DNA from: Desulfosporosinus acidiphilus SJ4
GTDB taxonomy: Bacteria > Bacillota > Desulfitobacteriia > Desulfitobacteriales > Desulfitobacteriaceae
Direction of reading: 5' to 3'
DNA length: 64,000 nt
Assembly (NCBI RefSeq): GCF_000255115.2
Contig: NC_018068.1
Location: 2,575,977-2,639,976, forward strand
The notes beneath the pieces were generated by a model. The model searched no databases, was not told where the DNA came from, and saw only the letters and a list, made by a program, of their open reading frames with translations. Of this stretch, positions 26,144 through 34,104 are shown in pieces. A program made the translations under genes and the position numbers. Position 1 is the stretch's first letter, and each line of letters starts with the position of its first letter.

Positions 26144-27403
26144 GTGGCGAGTTTGCATACAATATCAAAAATTCATCCTATTAGTTTTATTAAAGGAATG
26201 TCAACGGCTCTCGAATTAACAAATAAAGGTATATCAAAGCATCACCTTGAAACTGCAATAATTTCATATTCCATAGCTCAACAACTTCAACTATCTCAGA
26301 CTTCCTTACAAACTCTATTGTATGCAGCCTTATTACATGATATTGGAGCCGCTTCAAATTGGGAAGAAAAACATCTAATTATGCATAATGATCATCAAGA
26401 TTCTATCTTTAATCACGCTGAATCAGGGTATAGAATTTTGAAAGATTGCAGACATTTAAATGTACTTTCTATTCCTATAAGATACCATCATGATCGAATT
26501 GCAGGGGGAAATCCTAGTGGCTTAAGAGGGCAGGATATTCCGCTTTTAAGTAGAATAATCCATATTGCAGACAGAATTGATGTACTGATTGATGCAAACG
26601 ATCACATATTTAATCAACGTAATAAAATATTGGATTACATTTCAGATTCAAATATTTTTGATATAGACCTTATAAAAGTGGTCAAGCATCTTGCAAAAAC
26701 AGAAAGCTTTTGGTTAGACATTGTAAATTCAAGTTATCAAAACGAATTCTTAAGCGATCTAGATTTTTTAGGCAAGTTAATGTTTAATAACGATGAACTT
26801 ATAGAAATTGCTGAAGTATTTTCCAAAATCGTGGATGAGACATCCCCTTATACGGCAAGCCATTCGAAAAATGTAGCTGTTGTATCAAGCTCCTTAGCTA
26901 AAATCTATGGCTATAATGACGAAGAAATTAAAATGTTTTATCTAGCTGGTTTACTGCATGATTTGGGAAAATTAGCAGTACCTAATGAGATCTTGACTAT
27001 ACCTGGAAAGCTTACGGAAAAGGAATTTGATCTTATCAAGCAACACCCCTACTATAGTTTTCGAATACTTAAACAAATTGAAGGATTTACCACTATTGCA
27101 ACGTGGGTTTCCCAGCACCATGAATTATTAGATGCCAGCGGTTATCCATTCGGGCTCAAAAACGATAAAATTAGTTTAGGGGCACGAATTATTACGGTAG
27201 CGGATATTTTTTGTGCATTATCAGAGGATAGACCCTACAGAAATGGATTAAGTGTTGAACAAATTCTGCAAACCATGACCATGATGGCCCTGGAAAATAA
27301 AATTGATTCGAAATTGGTTAATTATATTTGCTTAAATGCTGATATGATCCTTAATTTAATTACGAAGAAAGTAATTCCACCGTTTCTTAAGAAACAATGT
27401 TAA
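26144..27403 (+). CDS. Tandem HD / HD-GYP phosphohydrolase (probable c-di-GMP phosphodiesterase)
   Basis: The 419-residue cytosolic protein has two HD-type domains. The N-terminal one has ALLHDIGAAS (about residue 63), FNHAESGYRIL, IRYHHDR and IIHIADRID, but GNPSG in place of GYP. The C-terminal one is a full HD-GYP: GLLHDLGKLAVPNEIL (about 275), IKQHPYYSFRIL, SQHHELLDASGYPFG and ADIFCALSEDRPYR. HD-GYP domains hydrolyse c-di-GMP. There is no receiver or sensor domain, so the N-terminal half may be regulatory. The start is uncertain: GTG 26144 lies inside the purine-rich site aaaaggggtgg, and TTG 26153 is better spaced. The diguanylate cyclase and PilZ synthase nearby fit a c-di-GMP role. Confidence 0.87.
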   Translation: MASLHTISKIHPISFIKGMSTALELTNKGISKHHLETAIISYSIAQQLQLSQTSLQTLLYAALLHDIGAASNWEEKHLIMHNDHQDSIFNHAESGYRILKDCRHLNVLSIPIRYHHDRIAGGNPSGLRGQDIPLLSRIIHIADRIDVLIDANDHIFNQRNKILDYISDSNIFDIDLIKVVKHLAKTESFWLDIVNSSYQNEFLSDLDFLGKLMFNNDELIEIAEVFSKIVDETSPYTASHSKNVAVVSSSLAKIYGYNDEEIKMFYLAGLLHDLGKLAVPNEILTIPGKLTEKEFDLIKQHPYYSFRILKQIEGFTTIATWVSQHHELLDASGYPFGLKNDKISLGARIITVADIFCALSEDRPYRNGLSVEQILQTMTMMALENKIDSKLVNYICLNADMILNLITKKVIPPFLKKQC

Positions 27404-27581
27404 GAACTTTAAAATGACGGGGCAGACACAACGAACAATGACCTATGGTTTAGTCAAGTCTGGCAGCCCATCGGATGGGGAGTGTTGTGTACAATTCTTT
27501 TACGATCTTTACAAAGTAAACAGATAAGAATAAAATGATTTTCGGTAGGATATCGATACGCAAAAGAAAAAGGAGAACCCC

Positions 27582-28256
27582 ATGCAAAAACCTGAGATTA
27601 AAATTACACAAGATGGTCCTTATATCGTCACGGGCAACGTACCATTATCTGAGAAAATCATTGTCCCTCAAGGCAGAAAATACGAACTGTTTGAGGGACG
27701 GGAATTGCCACAAACCGAAACCTATGCTTTGTGCCGCTGCGGAAAGTCAAAAAACACTCCATTTTGTGACGGTTCCCATGAAAAGGTTGGGTTTGTAGGA
27801 ACTGAAACTGCGTCAAAGGCTAAATATGAAGACCGAGCGGAATTAATAGGAGGACCAGAGATCGATCTATTAGATGATAACCGGTGCGCTTTTGCCCGTT
27901 TTTGCCACAGGGATAATGGTAACGTTTGGGAACTGACTCAAAAATCGGATTGGGGCGACAACAGGAGTGAAGCGATCATTGCAGCGAGCGAATGTTTGGC
28001 GGGAAGACTTGTCGCAGTGGATAAAGATGGAAATGAAATTGAACCTGAACTTCAGCCCTCCATCGATATCATCCAAGATCCTGAAAAAAGGGTAAGTGCC
28101 GGTATTTTCGTAAAAGGAAATATTCCTATCGTAGGGGCAAATGGTGAAACCTATGAAGTTAGAAACAGAGTGGCGTTGTGCCGCTGTGGGAATTCCGAAA
28201 ATAAACCTTTCTGCGATGCTACACACGTGCTGACAAAGTTTTTGGATAAGAAATAA
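27582..28256 (+). CDS. Two-motif CDGSH iron-sulfur protein
   Basis: The 224-residue protein has an N-terminal CDGSH motif, LCRCGKSKNTPFCDGSH (about residues 50-66), and a C-terminal variant, LCRCGNSENKPFCDATH (about 199-215). Each would hold a [2Fe-2S] cluster through three Cys and one His. The middle (DNRCAFARFCHRDNGNVW, then IAASECLAGRLVA) has three more Cys and resembles the small mono-cluster domain often fused to CDGSH in bacteria. It is probably a redox or Fe-S handling protein. aaaaggagaacccc precedes the ATG. It is a single gene. Confidence 0.87.
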   Translation: MQKPEIKITQDGPYIVTGNVPLSEKIIVPQGRKYELFEGRELPQTETYALCRCGKSKNTPFCDGSHEKVGFVGTETASKAKYEDRAELIGGPEIDLLDDNRCAFARFCHRDNGNVWELTQKSDWGDNRSEAIIAASECLAGRLVAVDKDGNEIEPELQPSIDIIQDPEKRVSAGIFVKGNIPIVGANGETYEVRNRVALCRCGNSENKPFCDATHVLTKFLDKK

Positions 28257-28351
28257 GGATTTGGCAACTTCGGTATATTATTTGTTATTTCATTGTACTT
28301 TAATAAAGTACAGTTCATACTAACACCAAGGATTTGTGTGGGCGATGAGGG

Positions 28352-28376
28352 AGCGTTTTGACGCTTCTTTTTATTT
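28352..28376 (+). terminator. Terminator-like hairpin
   Basis: AGCGT-TTTG-ACGCT is followed by TCTTTTTATTTT. It lies about 100 bases after the CDGSH gene. Confidence 0.65.
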
Positions 28377-28544
28377 TCTTGATTTTAGTTATCATGAAGA
28401 AGGTATAATTAATAAAACGAAGATTGAGTTTCGCGTTGTTCAAGAGACACTGATGAAAATCAGCGTGTAGCGTTATTTGGACAACTGCATAAGATATGAT
28501 ATACAAGCCTTCATGAATAATTGGATTAAATAGGGGGTGTCATT

Positions 28545-28697
28545 ATGGCTTTAGGTTCAGGCGCTTTATGGGCTGCATTAGGAAATGTTTGGGCTGCTCT
28601 GGGGACTTTTTGGACAGCGTTTGCTGTTTTGTGGGCCGCTATAGGAGATTTGTGGGCCGCTCTGATTGCATTGGTTGCTGCTCCGTCAGCTGCATAA
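28545..28697 (+). CDS. Trp/Ala-rich heptad-repeat microprotein (50 aa)
   Basis: This short hydrophobic ORF is built from five near-identical seven-residue units: GALWAAL, GNVWAAL, GTFWTAF, AVLWAAI and GDLWAAL, followed by IALVAAPSAA. Trp sits at the same place in each unit, and only one charged residue (Asp) occurs. gggggtgtcatt precedes the ATG and a strong intrinsic terminator follows 19 bases after the stop, so it is a complete single-gene unit. A Trp-lined amphipathic or membrane-lying helix is expected. I do not recognise the family. A membrane-active peptide, a signalling peptide or a self-assembling protein are all possible. Confidence 0.75.
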   Translation: MALGSGALWAALGNVWAALGTFWTAFAVLWAAIGDLWAALIALVAAPSAA

Positions 28698-28715
28698 AGG
28701 AAGATCGACTAGCTT

Positions 28716-28756
28716 GCAAAGAGCCTCTGAATCCTGGGGTTCTTTGCACCTTTTTT
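28716..28756 (+). terminator. Terminator of the microprotein gene
   Basis: GCAAAGAGCC pairs with GGTTCTTTGC (one G-U) across a 12-base loop and is followed by ACC and six T. Confidence 0.88.
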
Positions 28757-28899
28757 ACATACTTGATCCCATGTTGTTCATTTTCTGTCCAATACTCCAG
28801 CCCAAGATAGGGGTAAGGTCCTAAAAATTATTGTTGAAAATGAGGCTATTTGGTAATATATTAAAAGGAATTGGTTTGTTTTTAGAGGACTAATTTCCT

Positions 28900-28985
28900 A
28901 AGCAATACGGCAGACCGTCCGAAAGAGCGGGACGCAAAATCATAGGGTCTAAATTCCTTACACAGAACATGAATGCCTAATTGCT
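28900..28985 (+). promoter_or_regulatory. c-di-GMP-I riboswitch (GEMM class)
   Basis: The core matches the GEMM consensus: ACGGCAGACC, the GAAA-containing loop in CCGTCCGAAAGAGCGGG, then GGGACGCAAAA and GGGTCTAAA, and a closing stem AAGCAAT (28900-28906) with ATTGCTT (28979-28985). A terminator-like hairpin lies at 29008-29040. The next gene is the MFS transporter at 29235. Confidence 0.87.
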
Positions 28986-29007
28986 TTAATATTGATCGTA
29001 CATTTAA

Positions 29008-29040
29008 GTAACCTTTTAATTGTAGGTTGCTTATTTTATT
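29008..29040 (+). terminator. Expression-platform terminator of the c-di-GMP riboswitch
   Basis: GTAACCT (29008-29014) pairs with AGGTTGC (29024-29030) and is followed by TTATTTTATT. It starts about 23 bases after the aptamer closes. Confidence 0.7.
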
Positions 29041-29234
29041 CATTTAAGTAGTTTAGATAACTGTGATAAGTAAATTATTCCTTAGAATATGAAGAAGGAG
29101 ATAACGTTTTACTACTTTCCTTAAGTAAGTCATCACGACGGAGCATGGTAGAAATAAGAAGTAAAATGGTTTTCCTGACATAGGGACAGACAACAGGCAC
29201 AATGATTTTAATACCAAAGGAGATGCAGTTATTA

Positions 29235-30422
29235 TTGAACTGGAGACGAACGCTTTGGATTTTATGGGTGACCAACTTTCTAGTCACGGCCGGTATGAGT
29301 TTGGTGATTCCATTCCTTCCTTTATATATTGAAAAGCTCGGAGTACATCAATTAAAGGACATAGAACAATGGTCGGGGTGGATTTTTTCAGCCCAATTTG
29401 TCACATCCGTTATTTTCCAACCCATCTGGGGAAGATTTGCCGACAAGCATGGACGCAAAATCATGCTTTTACGTGCCGGCCTAGGTATGGGCGTCGTAAC
29501 AGCGTTAATGGGCGCAGTTGCGTCTGTGTGGCAATTGCTTTTATTCCGATTATTCAACGGGATCTTTTCCGGATTTATCTCCATGTCCGTTTCATTGCAA
29601 GCCTCAATAACGCCTAATGAGCATTCAGGCCAGGCACTTGGCATGCTTCAAACGGGAGCAATTGCAGGAAATCTCATCGGCCCTTTGATAGGTGGTGTTT
29701 TAGCCGAAACTATTGGTTTCCGTGCTGTGTTCTTTTTAACAGGAGGGTTTCTTATCGTTGCCGGTATTATTGTTTTGATATTTGTACATGAAAATCATGA
29801 GCCAAAAATATATTCGAAAAATAATAAAAAAGGTGAACTTATTCAATTAAAACCACTTTTGCCAGTCTTTATGGCCTCTACATTCACCCAAGTCGGTATG
29901 ATGAGCATTGAACCAATCGTCTCAATCTATGCAGAAACATTATATTCTGGCGGGCATTTGGCCTTGATTGCTGGTCTAGTTGTTGCAATGAGTGGGTTTG
30001 CAAATCTTATTGGCGCACCTACATTAGGTAGATTGGGTGATAATATCGGTCAGCGCAAGGTTTTGATGATTGCCTTATGTTCAGCAGCATGTATGTATTT
30101 TCCTCAAGCCTTAGCCACTAATATCTACGTTTTACTTGTGGGTCGGTTCCTTTTAGGATTATTTATCGGAGGTATGATACCATCGTTAAATGTACTCGTT
30201 AAAAAGAAGGCTCCTAAAGAGCTGCAAGCTACAGCGTTCGGGTTCAACTCTGCTTCCACTTTCTTAGGCAATCTTATAGGTCCACTAGTTGGGAGTACCG
30301 TAGCAGCCACTTATGGTATTAAAAATGTTTTTTATGTTACAATGTTTATTTTGCTTGTTAACGCCGTAATGGTCTATTTTAATCGAAACTTAGATGCAGA
30401 ACCTAGAGCTGCAGCCAGGTAA
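29235..30422 (+). CDS. MFS multidrug-type efflux transporter
   Basis: The roughly 395-residue protein has twelve transmembrane helices in two halves. Motif A appears as GRFADKHGRKIMLLRAGLG after helix 2 and as GRLGDNIGQRKVLM in the second half; the helix 5 motif C-like stretch is GNLIGPLIGGVLAE. This is the drug:H+ antiporter-1 pattern. I prefer the TTG at 29235 (LNWRRTLWILW), which has aaaggag 12 bases before and matches where relatives begin; ATG 29202 is the longest frame. It lies behind the c-di-GMP riboswitch, so export may be tied to the motile/sessile switch. The substrate is unknown. Confidence 0.85.
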   Translation: MNWRRTLWILWVTNFLVTAGMSLVIPFLPLYIEKLGVHQLKDIEQWSGWIFSAQFVTSVIFQPIWGRFADKHGRKIMLLRAGLGMGVVTALMGAVASVWQLLLFRLFNGIFSGFISMSVSLQASITPNEHSGQALGMLQTGAIAGNLIGPLIGGVLAETIGFRAVFFLTGGFLIVAGIIVLIFVHENHEPKIYSKNNKKGELIQLKPLLPVFMASTFTQVGMMSIEPIVSIYAETLYSGGHLALIAGLVVAMSGFANLIGAPTLGRLGDNIGQRKVLMIALCSAACMYFPQALATNIYVLLVGRFLLGLFIGGMIPSLNVLVKKKAPKELQATAFGFNSASTFLGNLIGPLVGSTVAATYGIKNVFYVTMFILLVNAVMVYFNRNLDAEPRAAAR

Positions 30423-30551
30423 AACATTAACTAGTAAACTGCCCTTGATTGTACTATAAGTGAATTATATCTTAACATAAGGAATGGTCTTGGCATCCAT
30501 TACAAGGTGAAAGGTAAACACTTAATGAGCTAAAAGAATAAATTCAGTCAA

Positions 30552-30638
30552 GGTCAAAGAAAAAGGTCAGAAATGGTCAAATTTGACGCTTGAGTATGAA
30601 GAATAGAGAGAGTATACTAAATGTCAGGAAAGGTCAGG
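30552..30638 (+). promoter_or_regulatory. Promoter with CtsR-like operators before hsp20
   Basis: TTGAGT (30590-30595) and TATACT (30613-30618) are spaced by 17 bases. A CtsR-type direct repeat, GGTCAGA-AAT-GGTCAAA (30565-30581), lies just upstream, with an extra GGTCAAA at 30552. A second weaker one, TGTCAGG-AAA-GGTCAGG (30622-30638), covers the transcription start. The known CtsR site is GGTCAAA-NAN-GGTCAAA. Confidence 0.8.
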
Positions 30639-30671
30639 AAGTAAAAAGACCCCTGATGGAGGTATAAAATC

Positions 30672-31103
30672 ATGTATGATTTAATTTCTAGTCCAAGACG
30701 GTTGCAGCATTATAATGAGATTGAAAATATTTTTCGAAACTTCTTCAACGAGCCATTTTTTTCCGGGATTACACAAAACACCAACAATCTCAAGGTTGAT
30801 ATCAGAGATAACAGCAACGAGTATGTTCTGGAGGCAGATCTTCCTAACGTGAGTAAGGAAAATTTGAATGTATCATTTGAAGATAATGTGCTAACAATTT
30901 CGGTAGAACAAGATAAACAAGTCAAGGAAGAGGAAGAAAACTATATCCGTCGCGAACGTTATCAGCAATCTATCTCTCGCAAATTCGCGTTTGATGGTAT
31001 TGAAAGTGATAGTATCGAAGCCAGATATGAAAATGGTGTTTTGATAGTGACTTTACCGAAGAAAGTAATTCAAAATACTAATCGAAAAATTGAAATTCAA
31101 TAA
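30672..31103 (+). CDS. Small heat shock protein, Hsp20/alpha-crystallin family
   Basis: The 143-residue holdase has a Phe-rich N-terminus (ENIFRNFFNEPFFSGI), an alpha-crystallin domain from about residue 38 (LKVDIRDNSNEYVLEADLP, ENLNVSFEDNVLTI) and the conserved ENGVLIVTLPK strand near the end. It lacks a long C-terminal tail, but RKIEIQ carries the I-X-I motif that links dimers. tggaggtataaaatc precedes the ATG. The CtsR-like sites upstream suggest heat-shock control. Confidence 0.93.
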   Translation: MYDLISSPRRLQHYNEIENIFRNFFNEPFFSGITQNTNNLKVDIRDNSNEYVLEADLPNVSKENLNVSFEDNVLTISVEQDKQVKEEEENYIRRERYQQSISRKFAFDGIESDSIEARYENGVLIVTLPKKVIQNTNRKIEIQ

Positions 31104-31110
31104 AATAGCA

Positions 31111-31145
31111 AGGATGAGTGCCCTTAATAAATGGGCGCTCGTCCT
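31111..31145 (+). terminator. Hairpin after hsp20
   Basis: AGGATGAGTGCCC pairs with GGGCGCTCGTCCT (two G-U), loop of 9 bases, no T-run. Confidence 0.7.
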
Positions 31146-31217
31146 GATACATAAATGTATACTCCCGCTAAATGCGGTTAACATACATTCTTTTATGGCA
31201 TTGCTCCTACTCTATTT

Positions 31218-31244
31218 ACCCCTCCAAGTGAGGGGTTATTTTTT
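31218..31244 (+). terminator. Second terminator after hsp20
   Basis: ACCCCTC-CAAGT-GAGGGGT is followed by TATTTTTTT. The rest of 31104-31560 shows no gene. Confidence 0.85.
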
Positions 31245-31560
31245 TAGATGGTGTTCTATTTCAATCTTACCTTATTCAAGTGTCAAGATCTTCCACGTAA
31301 TTATAATTCAGAAGTTTTGTAAATACTTTCGGAAAAGGAGACTTTTGTTTGAATTCTTCGTTTCCTAGTTTATACTAATGATTTAAAAAAGTTACCCAAA
31401 CTATTCTGCTATAAATTACTACAGGGATGTTCTTTCTGAAAAAGATCGGTATGATAGAAAATGAATTCACTCAGGAATAGGGATATTGATAGCCAAATTT
31501 GTCCATCGAATATATAATTAAATGAAACATACATATAACTAGCGCAGAAGGAGAGTCATT

Positions 31561-32340
31561 ATGTGGAACAAATTACGAACTGATGAGTATGAAGGGATGC
31601 TGGCTGAGACCATCACTATGCCCGGGTATAAAGGTGATCAAATACACGCCTACTTTTCACGGCCTCTTGGGAAAGGACCATTCCCAGGAATAATCTTGAT
31701 TCCGCACATGCCCGGGTGGGATGAGTTTTGCCGCGAAACCGCCCGCCGCTTCTCACAGCATGGCTACATGGCTCTTTGCCCCGACATATACTGTCGGTTT
31801 GGGCACGGGACTCCTGATGAGATAGCGACAAAAGCTCGTGATGCTGGCGGTGTCGCCGATGACAGCGTAATAGGTGATTGTGAGGGATCTTTAGAATACC
31901 TAAATTCTTTGCCTTATTCCAATGGAAAAGCAGGCGTTATCGGTATGTGTTCCGGGGGACGCCACGCCTTTCTTGCGGCGTGCAAGGTCAGTGGACTTGA
32001 TGCGGCAGTCGATTGCTGGGGGGGACGCGTAGTCGCTTCCAAAGAAGAACTGACTCCAGCCCGCCCTGTTGCCCCCATTGACTATACGCCTGAGTTAGGC
32101 TGCCCTCTGTTGGGTCTGTTTGGAAATGACGATAAATTTCCCACACCGGAACAAGTTGACTTGCAGGAAGAAGAGCTCAAAAAATACGGGAAGAATTATA
32201 AATTCTATCGGTATGATGACGCGGGACACGGGTTTATGTATTATCATACTCAAATGTATCGGCCGCGGCAGGCCATGGATGCCTGGGAGAAAGTATTTGA
32301 CTTTTTCGGTGAACATCTAAGTCTGAAGGAAAGAGATTAA
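31561..32340 (+). CDS. Dienelactone hydrolase-family protein
   Basis: The 259-residue alpha/beta hydrolase has the family triad: nucleophile Cys in VIGMCSGGRHAF (about residue 130), Asp in LFGNDDKFPTPEQ (about 190) and His in DDAGHGFMYY (about 222). The N-terminus IHAYFSRPLGKGPFPGIILI gives the first strands. Known members cleave dienelactone in aromatic degradation, but most relatives have unknown esters as substrates. aggagagtcatt precedes the ATG. The next gene starts two bases after the stop, so the two are translationally coupled. Confidence 0.9.
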   Translation: MWNKLRTDEYEGMLAETITMPGYKGDQIHAYFSRPLGKGPFPGIILIPHMPGWDEFCRETARRFSQHGYMALCPDIYCRFGHGTPDEIATKARDAGGVADDSVIGDCEGSLEYLNSLPYSNGKAGVIGMCSGGRHAFLAACKVSGLDAAVDCWGGRVVASKEELTPARPVAPIDYTPELGCPLLGLFGNDDKFPTPEQVDLQEEELKKYGKNYKFYRYDDAGHGFMYYHTQMYRPRQAMDAWEKVFDFFGEHLSLKERD

Positions 32341-32341
32341 G

Positions 32342-33595
32342 ATGCAGCCATTTGTTGTTATGGCGAAGCCGGTTGGGTCGCTGTGTAACTTGGAATGCAG
32401 TTACTGTTACTATTTAGAGACAGGACGTTTATTTTCAGGCCAGCATCAACAAGTCCGCATGTCGGACAGCTTGCTTGAAACGTATATCCATCAATATATA
32501 GCATCAAGCCCGGGGCCTGTCGTGCAGTTTACGTGGCACGGCGGGGAACCAACCTTAGCAGGATTGGACTTTTACCGGCTGGTAGTAAAATTGCAGAAAC
32601 GCTATCTCCCGGAAGGATGGAGCTGCTGGAATAATCTTCAGACCAACGGGATTCTGCTGGATGACGAGTGGTGTTCGTTTTTAGCTGACGCCCAATTTGA
32701 TGTGGGGCTGAGTATAGACGGTACACAATGGCTGCATGACAAAAACCGCAAAGATCATAGAGGCAGCGGCTCTTATGAACGGGCGGTGGCTGCAGTCCGA
32801 TGCTTGCAGTCTCACGGGATTCAGCCTGATTTGCTGTGCACCGTAACATCCGACAGTGCCAAAGAACCGCTCGCTGTTTACCGGGCGCTCAAAGAGCTTA
32901 ATACAGGGTGGATTCAATTCATACCAATCGTGCGGCTTGCAGCAGACGGAAACCCGACATCGGACTCCGTGACGGGAGAAGAATACGGAAATTTTCTGTG
33001 TGCGATTTTCGACGACTGGATCAGTCACGATCTTGGACAGCTGAATGTCCAACTGTTCGCGGAAATGGCATTAGTATGGTCTGGAGGGAATGCCAGCTTA
33101 TGCTGGATGGCTCCAACCTGCGGGCAAGTACTCATCGTCGAGCATGACGGCGGTGTATACTCGTGCGATCACTTTGTTAATCCTGACCACCGCATCGGTG
33201 ACATTGAATCTTCCCACCTGAATACACTAGTTGACTCACCAGTACAACGACGTTTCGGTAACGATAAACAGACGAAACTCCCCCTACAATGCCGTTCTTG
33301 TTCATGGCTTTCGATATGCAATGGGGGATGCCCTAAAGACAGGTTCGCTTTAGCGGAGAACGGAGAACAAGGTCTTAATTATTTATGTACCGGTTTACGG
33401 CAGATTTTTGCTCATGCAGAACAACCGTTGAGGCATGTCATGAAACTCAGGAAACAAGGGTTGACTTCCGAAGCGATTATAGCTGAACTGCTTGCCGAAT
33501 TACAGGTCCGGTGGCAAGGTGTGGGACGAAATGATCCCTGTCCCTGTGGTAGTGGTCGCAAAGCAAAGCATTGCTGCTGGTCCAAGCGGTTATAG
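32342..33595 (+). CDS. Radical-SAM/SPASM protein of the anaerobic sulfatase maturase type, with C-terminal SEC-C motif
   Basis: The 417-residue enzyme begins MAKPVGSLCNLECSYCYYLE with the radical-SAM cluster motif (CX3CX2C, about residue 15). FTWHGGEPTL is the SAM-binding GGE motif. The SPASM region has CWMAPTCGQ, YSCDHFVNP and CRSCSWLSICNGGCPKDR, for two auxiliary clusters, as in enzymes that turn Cys or Ser into formylglycine. The last 20 residues, NDPCPCGSGRKAKHCCW, are a SEC-C zinc motif, not part of standard maturases. No sulfatase gene is near, so the substrate is open. It is coupled to the dienelactone hydrolase gene. Confidence 0.87.
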   Translation: MQPFVVMAKPVGSLCNLECSYCYYLETGRLFSGQHQQVRMSDSLLETYIHQYIASSPGPVVQFTWHGGEPTLAGLDFYRLVVKLQKRYLPEGWSCWNNLQTNGILLDDEWCSFLADAQFDVGLSIDGTQWLHDKNRKDHRGSGSYERAVAAVRCLQSHGIQPDLLCTVTSDSAKEPLAVYRALKELNTGWIQFIPIVRLAADGNPTSDSVTGEEYGNFLCAIFDDWISHDLGQLNVQLFAEMALVWSGGNASLCWMAPTCGQVLIVEHDGGVYSCDHFVNPDHRIGDIESSHLNTLVDSPVQRRFGNDKQTKLPLQCRSCSWLSICNGGCPKDRFALAENGEQGLNYLCTGLRQIFAHAEQPLRHVMKLRKQGLTSEAIIAELLAELQVRWQGVGRNDPCPCGSGRKAKHCCWSKRL

Positions 33596-33693
33596 AAGAC
33601 TAAGACCAAGAGAATTGTTTTCTATATTCACTAATTCAAACACTTAATCTGTTAACCCGACAAGTTCTCACATGAGGTTAACCGATTTGAAGA

Positions 33694-33726
33694 GGCATCT
33701 TCTGATAAAGAAGGTGCTTTTTTTTA
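33694..33726 (+). terminator. Terminator of the hydrolase/radical-SAM unit
   Basis: GCATCTTCT-GATA-AAGAAGGTGC (one mismatch) is followed by eight T. Confidence 0.88.
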
Positions 33727-33838
33727 GATTTTGCACTTTACATAATTCTTAATCTTCCAATGACCTTGCCGAGTAATGGAATTCATAGCATTAATAATGG
33801 GGCCTGAGCATGCTAAGCAGAACCCGAAGGCTTACATT

Positions 33839-33879
33839 AAAAAAACAGCTCCATCAGCATCAGTGGAGCTGTTTTTTTA
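33839..33879 (+). terminator. Bidirectional terminator hairpin
   Basis: AAAAAAACAGCTCCA pairs with TGGAGCTGTTTTTTT around a 10-base loop. It has A and T runs on both sides. No gene lies between it and 33726; a lost gene or a small transcript may have been here. The rest of 33596-34104 shows nothing. Confidence 0.85.
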
Positions 33880-34104
33880 ATTCCGTAGGATATGTATCGC
33901 CTTTTCTCATATAGTTCTGTGGTAATCAAATCCGAAAAAATGTTTATGTCTTTGCATTTTTACAGAGAGGATATTTCATTTAAAATGCAGAATATGTTGA
34001 AATAACTAAATTTCACTCGAATAAACGCCAGGTGATAAGGATTATAATAAATTTCAAATATGACCATTATTCAAGTTTTAGGACAAAATGACGGGAGAAT
34101 TGAT

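Noticed and set aside
31090-31368. 92-codon ORF after hsp20
   Set aside because: It starts inside hsp20, runs through two terminator hairpins and has no ribosome site.
32529-33052. Overlapping minus-strand ORFs in the radical-SAM gene
   Set aside because: They are shadows of a gene with all its motifs on the plus strand.
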